Assembly (NCBI GenBank): GCA_013042165.1
Contig: JABDQT010000300.1
Span: 1-17,029 of the forward strand
Reading direction: 5' to 3'
DNA from: Kiritimatiellales bacterium
GTDB lineage: Bacteria > Verrucomicrobiota > Kiritimatiellia > Kiritimatiellales > Pontiellaceae
DNA length: 17,029 nt
Numbering within the stretch: position 1 is the stretch's first letter; each line of letters begins with the position of its first letter. The position numbers were made by a program, and so were the translations under genes. Shown here one piece after another: positions 1 through 7,098 of this stretch. The notes below the pieces were generated by a model that saw nothing but the letters and a program-made list of their open reading frames with translations, made no database searches and had not been told where the DNA came from.

Positions 1-18
1 TTGGGAAAACAGTAGTTC

Positions 19-1059
19 CTAGGTTTTGGGCGGGCTCATTTTGGGCCATTTGTAGAATTCCATCTCGCCGGTTTTTCCCTGCTCCGCACAGCGGGCAATC
101 AGCCGGTCGCGCTCCGGGGCATCCATCGGCCGGAAATCGGTCGCCGTTTCAAGGTTGTACTCCAGCTGCTGGAGATCATTCGATCCCGAGACCATGGAAG
201 CCACCGGCATCGACAGGGCAAAACGATGGGCCTCGCGAACACTCAGGATTTCAGGGATCACCGACCGGCCGGCCGGATTGCCATTCACTTGACTGCGCTT
301 ACGGCCCAGCAGCCCCCCGTTTCCGAGCGTTTTCATGGCAAGAATTCCGACATCCTTTTTCTGCAGCAACGGCACGGTGTTGAGGATAAAGCTGTCATAG
401 GATGGATCGGCTACATTGATGGGGAGCAGGACGGCTTCGACATCGGGGAAGCCTTCGTTGATCAGCCAATTGAGCCCGGCGGTCGTACGGTGCCCCGAAA
501 AGCCGATGTGCCGAATCTTGCCCTCCGCCTTCGCCTTGCGGAGTTCGTCCAGCACACCGTTCTTTAAACGACGCTGGCCATCCTCTACCGAATTGATGGC
601 ATGGATCATGTAAAGATCAATATAATCGGTCTTCATTCGCTTCAGCCCGCCTTCAAGCTGCTCGCGGACCGCCCGGGCATTTTTGCCCCCGCCCTTCGAC
701 ATGATCTGGATATGTTCGCGGTATTTCGGCGTCAGGTGTTTTCCATACAGCTCTTCGCTAAGCCCTTTTCCATACGAGGCGGCTGTATCGAAAAAACGGA
801 CCCCCATTTCGATGCACCGATCAATGGCCCGTTGGTTTTCGGCCGCCTCCATCTTTCCGAAGTGCAAGCCGCCGGGGCAATAGCGCGTCACCATCATTTC
901 GGTCTTGCCGAGCCGACGGCGGGGCATCACAGCGCCGAGCTTGTCGGCCGATGCCTCCTCAATTCTGGACATCGCCGAAGACGTGGCGGCCACAGAGGAA
1001 GCCGCGAGTACAAAATCGCGGCGGGAAGGATTAATAATTATTTTTTTCATAGGATTCAT
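19..1059 (-). CDS. Tat-exported aldo/keto reductase
   Basis: NAD(P)H-dependent oxidoreductase of the aldo/keto reductase superfamily, 346 aa; substrate unknown. The N-terminus carries a twin-arginine leader (S-R-R-D-F-V-L, Arg13-Arg14, then an Ala-rich stretch to about residue 30), so the enzyme is probably exported folded with its cofactor. The catalytic tetrad is visible: Asp91 in FFDTA, Tyr96 in SYG, Lys122 in MSKGG and His153 in YMIH. The barrel fills residues 45-320. The start at 1059 is followed by a second in-frame ATG at 1050; neither has a clear Shine-Dalgarno, so the start is uncertain by three codons. A possible promoter lies at 1116-1089 (TTGCCA, 16 bp, TATTTT on the minus strand), and a TATAAT hexamer is at 1146-1141. 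It stands alone, divergent from tig. The family assignment is secure; the export is inferred from the leader. Confidence 0.9.
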   Translation of the reverse strand: MNPMKKIIINPSRRDFVLAASSVAATSSAMSRIEEASADKLGAVMPRRRLGKTEMMVTRYCPGGLHFGKMEAAENQRAIDRCIEMGVRFFDTAASYGKGLSEELYGKHLTPKYREHIQIMSKGGGKNARAVREQLEGGLKRMKTDYIDLYMIHAINSVEDGQRRLKNGVLDELRKAKAEGKIRHIGFSGHRTTAGLNWLINEGFPDVEAVLLPINVADPSYDSFILNTVPLLQKKDVGILAMKTLGNGGLLGRKRSQVNGNPAGRSVIPEILSVREAHRFALSMPVASMVSGSNDLQQLEYNLETATDFRPMDAPERDRLIARCAEQGKTGEMEFYKWPKMSPPKT

Positions 1060-1088
1060 GGTATTCTATTAAAAGAAAATTGCCAGTG

Positions 1089-1116
1089 AAAATAGTCGAT
1101 AATAAGCCTATGGCAA
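1089..1116 (-). promoter_or_regulatory. possible promoter of the aldo/keto reductase gene
   Basis: On the minus strand TTGCCA (1116-1111) and TATTTT (1094-1089) are separated by 16 bp, matching the sigma-70 consensus at 5/6 and 4/6. It lies about 30 bp before the start codon. This is weak evidence; the nearby TATAAT at 1146-1141 has no good -35 partner. Confidence 0.25.
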
Positions 1117-1209
1117 CTCATTCAAAACAGGCTGGCTTGTATTATATGGTATCTCTTTTGAGCCATGGCGGAACGCCTTCCGGAGCCTGCAAAACTAGCC
1201 CCCGCAAGC

Positions 1210-1238
1210 TTGACCTCTCGAAGGTTCGTGCTTAGAGT
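1210..1238 (+). promoter_or_regulatory. candidate sigma-70 promoter for tig
   Basis: TTGACC (1210-1215, 5/6 to consensus) and TAGAGT (1233-1238, 4/6) are separated by exactly 17 bp, about 48 bp before the tig ATG. The spacer contains a small broken inverted repeat (AAGC..ACCT/AGGT..GCTT) running through the promoter. The rest of the 227-bp gap 1060-1286 holds only a short hairpin near 1166-1183 (CGGAA/TTCCG) and no recognisable RNA gene. Confidence 0.5.
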
Positions 1239-1286
1239 CACCGCCCTTTATCGCAAAAAGGTAACTATAGAGGAGTACAAGGATTT

Positions 1287-2582
1287 ATGAAAGTTTCACT
1301 GAAGGATGCCGGCGCTTGTCGTAAAACCATGACAATTGAAATCCCGGCCGAAAAAATCGATATCGAGCGCGAAGAAACACTCAAGGCCTACGCCAAATTC
1401 GCTAATATTCCCGGATTCCGAAAGGGCAAGGCCCCAAAACATGTGATTGCCACAAAATATGCCAAGGAGATCAATCAGGATATTCAGGAGCGCGTATTGC
1501 CCAAATACTACCACGAAGCGCTTCAGGAGTCGGCCCTCAAGGTCGTCAACGTCGTTAACGCGACCGAGGTGGATATCAAGGAGAACGAACCGGTATCGTT
1601 CGATGTGACGGTCGACATCGAACCGGAATTCAAACTGCCGAAATTCACCGATATCCCCGTCAAGACCGAGAAGATCGAGGTCACCGATGCACAGGTGCAG
1701 GAACAGATCGACGCGATCCTGAACCAGCATGCCAACTACGAAGAGGTGGAAGGCAAAACGATTGAGACAGGCGATATGGGCCAGCTGACCTATGAAGCGA
1801 CCACCAACGGCCAGTCGCTGCAGGAAGCCATTCCGGAGGCCAAAGGTATCGGCGCAGGCGAAGGATATTGGGTATCCGCTGATGAGCACGCCTTCATCCC
1901 GGGCATGGGCGAAGCTTTGGTCGGCATGAAGGCCGGCGATAAAAAAGCCGTCAACATCGAATTCCCGGAAGGCTTCATGGTGAAGGAACTGGCCGGCATC
2001 AAGGCCGTCTACAACATCGAAGTGACTGCAGTGCGTGTCCGTGCGCTGCCGAAAATCGACGAAGAATTCCTTGGCCGCCTTCAGGTGGAGTCCGAAGAGG
2101 CGCTTCGCAGCACCATCCGCGAGCAACTTGAGCTGCAGGCCGAAAACATGGTACTGGGCAAGAAACACGAACAGATCATCAAATATCTCATCAAAAAAAC
2201 GAAACTCGATGTCCCGGAAAGTGTCGTGCAGGAACAGACGCGCAATGTGATGTATGACATTGCACGGCAGCGCATGATGACAGGGCTCACGCAGGAGCAA
2301 ATCGCTGAGCAACAGGAGGATATCCTCAAGGAAGCCCAGGTTCGAGCCCTTGAAAACGTGAAACTGCGCTATATTGGCCTTGGAATTGCTTCAGAACTGG
2401 AGTTTGAGGCCAGTGAAGCGGAAATTGATGAAGAAATCGCAACCATGGCCGTGCGCCAGCAGAAGGATGCACGGGAACTCCGCAAGGAGATGGAAGAGAA
2501 TGATTCCATCGGCAGCGTGGGCGATCAAATCCGCTTCAACAAGGCTCTCGACCACATGGTCGAAAAGGCAAAAATCAAGTAA
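1287..2582 (+). CDS. tig: trigger factor, ribosome-bound chaperone and peptidyl-prolyl isomerase
   Basis: Trigger factor binds the ribosome exit tunnel and holds nascent chains; its middle domain is an FKBP-type prolyl isomerase. The protein has 431 aa, the usual family length. Residues 1-115 form the ribosome-binding domain with the signature loop GFRKGKAP at 43-50. Residues about 160-247 are the FKBP-like domain (AFIPGMGEALVGMKAGD region at 202-218). Residues 250-431 form the helical, charged substrate-binding C-domain. The ATG at 1287 is preceded by GAGGAG (11 bp upstream) and a closer AAGGA. It is followed by clpP and clpX on the same strand, the conserved tig-clpP-clpX order of many bacteria. 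The family assignment is secure. Confidence 0.97.
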   Translation: MKVSLKDAGACRKTMTIEIPAEKIDIEREETLKAYAKFANIPGFRKGKAPKHVIATKYAKEINQDIQERVLPKYYHEALQESALKVVNVVNATEVDIKENEPVSFDVTVDIEPEFKLPKFTDIPVKTEKIEVTDAQVQEQIDAILNQHANYEEVEGKTIETGDMGQLTYEATTNGQSLQEAIPEAKGIGAGEGYWVSADEHAFIPGMGEALVGMKAGDKKAVNIEFPEGFMVKELAGIKAVYNIEVTAVRVRALPKIDEEFLGRLQVESEEALRSTIREQLELQAENMVLGKKHEQIIKYLIKKTKLDVPESVVQEQTRNVMYDIARQRMMTGLTQEQIAEQQEDILKEAQVRALENVKLRYIGLGIASELEFEASEAEIDEEIATMAVRQQKDARELRKEMEENDSIGSVGDQIRFNKALDHMVEKAKIK

Positions 2583-2621
2583 CCTTGGTTTTTGCGGCCT
2601 TCTGGTGTATGAATAATTGGG

Positions 2622-2650
2622 TTGATAGCTATGCACAGTGCACCGATAAT
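2622..2650 (+). promoter_or_regulatory. candidate sigma-70 promoter for clpP-clpX
   Basis: TTGATA (2622-2627, 5/6) and GATAAT (2645-2650, 5/6) are separated by 17 bp. Predicted transcription would start near 2657, about 28 nt before the clpP ATG at 2685. It lets clpPX be expressed apart from tig. The TTG of the -35 box could be read as an upstream clpP start, but a promoter there argues against that. Its spacer contains the palindrome listed separately. Confidence 0.6.
2632..2642. promoter_or_regulatory. perfect palindrome TGCACAGTGCA inside the clpP promoter spacer
   Basis: Inverted repeat TGCAC-A-GTGCA with 5-bp arms and one central base, lying wholly between the -35 and -10 boxes of the clpP promoter. 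That is where a repressor would block RNA polymerase. It does not match CtsR heptamer repeats or the HrcA CIRCE element. An operator role is inferred from position and symmetry only. Confidence 0.35.
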
Positions 2651-2684
2651 GCGGCAACCTGTTAATCCAAATAAGGAAATCGAT

Positions 2685-3284
2685 ATGAACGAAACGGCAC
2701 AAATGCTTGTTCCCATCGTAGTGGAGCAGACCGGACGCGGAGAGCGCTCCTATGATATCTATTCACGACTGCTGAAGGAACGTATCATTTTTCTCGGAAC
2801 GGCCATTGATGACAATGTGGCAAATCTTGTGATTGCACAGCTTTTGTTCCTGCAGAGCGAGGATCCCGAAAAGGATATCAGCCTCTACATCAACTCTCCG
2901 GGCGGGGTAGTGACCGCCGGATTGGCCATTTACGACACGATGCAGTTTCTGAAGTGCGACATCACAACCTACTGCGTCGGACAGGCCGCCAGCATGGGTG
3001 CCGTGCTGCTGGCCGCCGGAGCAAAAGGCAAGCGCTTCGCCCTGCCCAATGCACGCATCATGATTCACCAGCCGCTCGGCGGTGCGCAGGGACAGGCCAC
3101 CGACATCAACATCCAGGCGCAGGAAATCATGCGCATCAAGCAGATCCTTAACACCATTCTGGCCGATCATTCCGGACGGAGCGTCGAGGATCTGGAAAAA
3201 GACACCGACCGCGACAACTTCATGTCGGCGGCGCAGGCAGTGGAATACGGAATGGTCGACGAGGTTGTCGCCCACGCAAAATAG
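2685..3284 (+). CDS. clpP: ATP-dependent Clp protease proteolytic subunit
   Basis: Serine peptidase of the ClpXP and ClpAP proteases; its 14-mer barrel degrades proteins fed by ClpX. The 199-aa product has the catalytic triad Ser103 (GQAASMGA), His128 (MIHQPLGG) and Asp177 (DRDNF), each offset by six from the E. coli mature numbering. Other family marks are YINSPGG at 68-74 and the glycine-rich handle region near 130-140. I chose the ATG at 2685 because it has AAGGA 7 bp upstream and the protein then begins like other ClpPs. The in-frame TTG at 2622 would add 21 residues that overlap a good promoter. clpX follows after 16 bp. The short residues before the mature part may be self-processed, as in E. 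coli. Confidence 0.97.
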   Translation: MNETAQMLVPIVVEQTGRGERSYDIYSRLLKERIIFLGTAIDDNVANLVIAQLLFLQSEDPEKDISLYINSPGGVVTAGLAIYDTMQFLKCDITTYCVGQAASMGAVLLAAGAKGKRFALPNARIMIHQPLGGAQGQATDINIQAQEIMRIKQILNTILADHSGRSVEDLEKDTDRDNFMSAAQAVEYGMVDEVVAHAK

Positions 3285-3300
3285 CTTTTAGGAAAATCCG

Positions 3301-4563
3301 ATGACGGATAAACATAATACTCCTGAGTGTTCCTTCTGCGGGAAGGACGAAAAAGAGGTCAAGCGCCTGATCGCCGGACCCGGCGTATTCATTTGCGATG
3401 AATGCGTGGGCCTGTGCGACGCCCTGCTGGGTCATCAGTCGACCGACCGGGCCGAAGAGCCCTCCACCTCGCAGGAGATCGGCGTACTTGCGCCCCATGA
3501 ACTGAAAGCCATGCTCGATGAATATGTCGTTGGGCAGGAGATGGCCAAGAAGGTTCTTTCCGTCGCCGTCCACAACCACTACAAACGCATGTTTGCGCAG
3601 ATTGATGAAGACGGCGTGGAGATTGATAAAAGCAACGTGCTGCTGATCGGTCCCACCGGAAGCGGCAAAACCCTGCTGGCCAAAACGCTGGCCCGCAGCC
3701 TCAACGTACCTTATGCGATTACCGATGCGACCACGGTCACCGAAGCAGGCTATGTCGGCGAGGACGTGGAAAACATACTGTTGCAGCTGCTGCAGGCGGC
3801 CGATTATGACGTCGAGCGCGCCCAGCGCGGCATCATCTATATCGATGAAATCGACAAGATCGGGCGCCGGACGGATAACGTTTCGCTCACACGCGATGTT
3901 TCCGGAGAGGGCGTTCAGCAGGCCCTGTTGAAGATTATCGAGGGCACCGTCGCCCGCGTACCTCCCAAGGGCGGCCGTAAGCATCCGCAGCAGGAATACC
4001 TCGAAATCGATACCTCCAACATTCTTTTCATCTGCGGCGGCGCGTTTGTCGGCATTGAAGATATCATCAAGCAGCGGGTGGATAAAAAATCCATCGGCTT
4101 CGGCACCGCAAGCGAAGCAGAGGAATTATCTCCCAACTTCGTCACGATGAACGTCGAGTCCGAAGACCTGCTCAAGTATGGGTTGATTCCGGAGTTTATC
4201 GGCCGCCTGCCGGTGGTCACTATGCTCAAGGAGCTGTCCGAAGAGGAACTGGTGCGCATCCTGACCGAGCCGAAGAACGCCATGGTCAAGCAATACAAGA
4301 AACTGCTCGCCATGGATAACGTTGAGCTCGACTTTGAACACGAAGCCCTCTCCGCGCTCGCGGGCATGGCCATCAAGCGCAAAACCGGCGCACGCGGACT
4401 GCGGGCTATCATCGAGCACCTGATGCTCGACGTCATGTATGAAACCCCGATGCGCAACGATATTGCCCGGTGTGTCATCACCCGCGACATGGTTGAGCAC
4501 GGACTCCATCCGCTTTCCGGCATGGAAGTGGTCGAGGCGGAAGAGCAGAAAAAATCCGCCTAA
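3301..4563 (+). CDS. clpX: ClpX, AAA+ unfoldase of the ClpXP protease
   Basis: Hexameric ATP-driven unfoldase that recognises tagged substrates and threads them into ClpP. The protein has 420 aa with every family element. These are the zinc-binding domain with Cys10, Cys13, Cys32 and Cys35; Walker A GPTGSGKT at 117-124; pore-1 loop GYVGED at 150-155; Walker B IIYIDE at 178-183; and the RKH loop at 226-228. They also include the IGF tripeptide at 265-267, which docks on ClpP, and sensor 2 GARGLR at 363-368. An AGGA sits 9 bp before the ATG. It is coupled to clpP, and the presence of the IGF loop agrees with ClpP as its partner. No lon gene follows, unlike the order in several proteobacteria. 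No convincing terminator is visible in the 85 bp after it. Confidence 0.98.
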   Translation: MTDKHNTPECSFCGKDEKEVKRLIAGPGVFICDECVGLCDALLGHQSTDRAEEPSTSQEIGVLAPHELKAMLDEYVVGQEMAKKVLSVAVHNHYKRMFAQIDEDGVEIDKSNVLLIGPTGSGKTLLAKTLARSLNVPYAITDATTVTEAGYVGEDVENILLQLLQAADYDVERAQRGIIYIDEIDKIGRRTDNVSLTRDVSGEGVQQALLKIIEGTVARVPPKGGRKHPQQEYLEIDTSNILFICGGAFVGIEDIIKQRVDKKSIGFGTASEAEELSPNFVTMNVESEDLLKYGLIPEFIGRLPVVTMLKELSEEELVRILTEPKNAMVKQYKKLLAMDNVELDFEHEALSALAGMAIKRKTGARGLRAIIEHLMLDVMYETPMRNDIARCVITRDMVEHGLHPLSGMEVVEAEEQKKSA

Positions 4564-4590
4564 TCCCGCTCGAAATCCTACATCCGCAAT

Positions 4591-4619
4591 TTGAATCTTC
4601 GGCCGACATCGGGTATCAT
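4591..4619 (+). promoter_or_regulatory. candidate sigma-70 promoter for the DUF3108 gene
   Basis: TTGAAT (4591-4596, 4/6) and TATCAT (4614-4619, 5/6) lie 17 bp apart, with a predicted start near 4626 and the gene's ATG at 4649 preceded by GGAG at 6 bp spacing. It suggests that the gene is transcribed apart from clpX. Confidence 0.5.
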
Positions 4620-4648
4620 CGCCGTGTTGGACCCAAACGGAGAGATCG

Positions 4649-5425
4649 ATGCCGTCGCGAAGACATTTTCTTGCCGCCCTGCTCGCGCTGCCTTTTCTCG
4701 GCAGTCTGAAGGCCTTGGCAAACGACTCGATCACTGAAGGCCGGCTGCCGGCGTTCAAACCCGGCGAGCGGCTCAAGTACAGTCTGGGCTGGCAGTTCAT
4801 CGTGGCGGGCTACGCCTCACTCGAAGTGCTTCCGGACGAGGAAATGGACGGTCGTCCGATTCGCAGTTTCCATATGACCGCGAGAACACGGAAGCTCGTC
4901 GACCATCTGTTCAAGGTGCGTGATGATTTTTCCTCGCTGGCCGAATACGATGTCAGCCGATCACTCGGCTTTACCCAGATCCAGCGGGAAGGCGGGACAA
5001 AGAAAGACATCACGGTCGACTTTGATTGGGAGAATCTCGAAGCCCGCTACTTTGAAGCGCTTGATGGAAAATCCCAGGTTACCTCCATCATGGAGAACAC
5101 ACTGGATCCCCTTTCGTCTTTTTACTTTGTCCGCAACCAGAAATTCGATGTGGGTGCGGTGATCGAAGGCCCGATGACGGATGGCAGGAAATGCAAAGTC
5201 GCCCGAGTCGAGGTCGTCAAACGGGAAACCATCAAGGTGAACGGAAAGAAATACGACACCTTCAAGCTGGTTCCTGATATCAAGGATCTGGGCGGCGTTT
5301 TCAAGAAGAGCAAGAAGGCCACGCTGCACATCTGGTGCACGGCCGACCACAGGCATATTCCCGTTCTACTCAAGAGCAAGGTCGCCGTCGGCAGCTTCAG
5401 AGCCGAGCTGATGAGTGATATTTAG
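4649..5425 (+). CDS. DUF3108-type periplasmic protein with twin-arginine leader
   Basis: 258-aa exported protein that resembles the DUF3108 family, which has no known biochemical function; members occur in the envelope of many Gram-negative bacteria. The leader has S-R-R-H-F-L at residues 3-8, a hydrophobic core and a likely cleavage after A-L-A at about residue 24, so Tat export is predicted. The mature part begins with the typical F-K-P-G-E-R-L-K-Y motif (residues 36-44) and is rich in alternating beta-strand patterns, including the I-K-V-N-G-K-K-Y-D-T-F-K-L hairpin near 201-213. The ATG has GGAG 6 bp upstream. The gene ends 6 bp before the end of the convergent dsbD-like gene. The family call is by resemblance of these motifs; the function is not known. 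Confidence 0.75.
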   Translation: MPSRRHFLAALLALPFLGSLKALANDSITEGRLPAFKPGERLKYSLGWQFIVAGYASLEVLPDEEMDGRPIRSFHMTARTRKLVDHLFKVRDDFSSLAEYDVSRSLGFTQIQREGGTKKDITVDFDWENLEARYFEALDGKSQVTSIMENTLDPLSSFYFVRNQKFDVGAVIEGPMTDGRKCKVARVEVVKRETIKVNGKKYDTFKLVPDIKDLGGVFKKSKKATLHIWCTADHRHIPVLLKSKVAVGSFRAELMSDI

Positions 5426-5431
5426 ACCGGC

Positions 5432-7021
5432 CTATTGCGCCCGCAGCACCACGAACGTGGGCAACCCCTGTATACCGAATCGGTTCAGAACGGCTTCCGT
5501 TTCCGGGTTACCCAGATCTTCCGCAATATATTTAATGAAGGTATAGCCCTCGAGACGCGCCTTGACCATTTCATCCTTGAAGGTGGTCTTGTCCATCACT
5601 TTGCAGTTCTTGCACCAGCTCGCCCAGAAATCGATAAAGACCGGCTCACCCTTTTCACGCGCCTGTTTTAAAGCATCGGCCAGCCCAATATTCGTTGTCC
5701 CGTCGATAATGTGATGTCCCGCAATCTCTCCTTCTTCCGTAACATCGGCCGGACGAAATGCCCTGTAACTCAATTGGCCGTAATACAGCGCAAAGAAGAC
5801 GATGCCCACCCCGAAGCCGTATTTGATGAACTCCATCCATTTTCCAGGCTTCGGAAGAAAGGAGAGGCCTGCTCCGGCAAAGGGCCACGGCAACGCCATA
5901 CCGATGCCAAGCACAAACGGAAGCAGCAGTCCGGCTATCGCATTGGCCTCGTATACGCTGGCCGCCAGCAAGAGCACCGCAATAACAACCGGTGCCACAC
6001 AGGCTCCGGCGAGCAATGCCGCAACCGATCCCATGCCTATGGCCACAAGGAAACTTCCCTGTCGCTTCGGTTCGCCGCCGAGCTTGGATTGGAAGCGCGA
6101 AAAGTCGATCTGGAACACATCGAACATGGCCAGCGCCAAAACGGCGAAAATTACGGCTATCACCAGATTAAACCATGGATTGGCCTGAATGGTCCCGAAC
6201 TGCGACCCGGTAAGCACAACAATTACGCCCAACAAACCGTACACAAGAGCGATGCCAAGTCCATAGGTTGCACCCAACGCAAACCCCCGGCTCTTGGAAC
6301 CGGCCTGGGCACCTGCGCCGATAATCGCGAGATTGATCGGAATCATGGGCAGGACACAGGGTGTCAGGTTCAGTGCCAGCCCGCCGATCAGGATGAAGAT
6401 TATGGCCAGCAAAAGGCCGGACTCACGCACAAAAGCAACGGGATCGACCAGAAACAACCTGAATCCGCTCAGATCCTCACCCACGCCGGATTCCACTGCA
6501 TCAAGAAACCGAATAAACGGTCCGGCCTTTTTATAGCCCACGGCAGTCCCCAGCACCTCATATGTTTCAAGTTCCACCATCCAGTCCGGAGCGGCCGCTT
6601 CCTCGGCCTCAACTTTTTCAACCGGTTCCGTCGCGACGAGTTCCAGTATTTCGGTCTGCGGCATGAAGCAGATTGCATCATCGCAGCCCCAATACTTGAC
6701 GTGGATCGCAGCTGCCCCGCCATCCTGTGGCCTCCACTTGAAAATGCCGGTGAAGGTCTCCGCGAAAACCGGCTTTGGTTCCCCGGATACAGGGTCGGTG
6801 ATACTTGTCGTTGAGGGAAGCGATACAGCTTCCTGCTCATTGCCCAGCGCATCCGTGACGGCAAAACTGTCGGCATAAAGATAATGTTTGTCGGGAATGC
6901 CAACATTCACCCGAATCTCTGTGCCATCGAGCTCGAGTTGCACATCGAAAGGATCAAGCTGACCGAAGGCGGTGATCGCCAAAGCAATGAGGGAAAAGAA
7001 TAGCCGCAAAATCTTCTTCAT
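5432..7021 (-). CDS. dsbD: DsbD-like thiol:disulfide interchange protein, C-terminus short
   Basis: Membrane protein that passes electrons from cytoplasmic thioredoxin to periplasmic thiol proteins. The 529-aa product has the three DsbD parts: a signal peptide (1-20) and periplasmic N-domain with Cys113 and Cys118; a membrane domain of about eight segments (201-420) with Cys222 in TPCVLP and Cys341 in GACVAP; and a C-terminal thioredoxin domain (about 440-529) with WCKNC at 469-473. All six redox cysteines are present. The oddity is the end: the chain stops after the cis-proline loop GLPT and one strand (FVVLRAQ). The last strand and helix of the thioredoxin fold, roughly 35 residues in E. 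coli DsbD, are missing, and no other frame downstream restores them. No clear ribosome site precedes the ATG at 7021. It is divergent from the CCA enzyme gene. Confidence 0.9.
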   Translation of the reverse strand: MKKILRLFFSLIALAITAFGQLDPFDVQLELDGTEIRVNVGIPDKHYLYADSFAVTDALGNEQEAVSLPSTTSITDPVSGEPKPVFAETFTGIFKWRPQDGGAAAIHVKYWGCDDAICFMPQTEILELVATEPVEKVEAEEAAAPDWMVELETYEVLGTAVGYKKAGPFIRFLDAVESGVGEDLSGFRLFLVDPVAFVRESGLLLAIIFILIGGLALNLTPCVLPMIPINLAIIGAGAQAGSKSRGFALGATYGLGIALVYGLLGVIVVLTGSQFGTIQANPWFNLVIAVIFAVLALAMFDVFQIDFSRFQSKLGGEPKRQGSFLVAIGMGSVAALLAGACVAPVVIAVLLLAASVYEANAIAGLLLPFVLGIGMALPWPFAGAGLSFLPKPGKWMEFIKYGFGVGIVFFALYYGQLSYRAFRPADVTEEGEIAGHHIIDGTTNIGLADALKQAREKGEPVFIDFWASWCKNCKVMDKTTFKDEMVKARLEGYTFIKYIAEDLGNPETEAVLNRFGIQGLPTFVVLRAQ

Positions 7022-7062
7022 GTGATGATACCAATCTTTATGTTTTCTTCGACGAACTGCGG

Positions 7063-7074
7063 GAACTATAGTTC
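7063..7074. promoter_or_regulatory. perfect 12-bp palindrome GAACTATAGTTC in a divergent spacer
   Basis: Located between dsbD (-) and the CCA enzyme gene (+), 25 bp before the latter's ATG. It overlaps a TATAGT hexamer that could serve as a -10 box in either direction, although no good -35 partner is visible. The form GAAC-N4-GTTC equals the LexA (SOS) box of Bacillus-type bacteria. A second small palindrome, TTCGACGAA, is at 7048-7056. A regulatory role is inferred; 12-bp palindromes also occur by chance a few times in 17 kb. Confidence 0.3.
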
Positions 7075-7098
7075 ATTCGATCAAGGGTAAAAGATTAT

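Noticed and set aside
1140..1286. Possible structured RNA in the longest intergenic gap
   Set aside because: Only short hairpins are present; no tRNA, 4.5S RNA, tmRNA or riboswitch signature could be found.
1296..2312. 338-codon open frame on the - strand opposite tig
   Set aside because: Shadow of trigger factor codons (Phe, Asp and His rich); no ribosome site and no recognisable domain.
2622..2684. Upstream TTG start for clpP giving 21 more residues
   Set aside because: The region is a good promoter, the ATG at 2685 has a proper ribosome site, and the shorter protein matches the family.
5711..6814. 367-codon open frame on the + strand opposite dsbD
   Set aside because: Antisense shadow of the membrane part of DsbD; composition is biased and no motif is visible.
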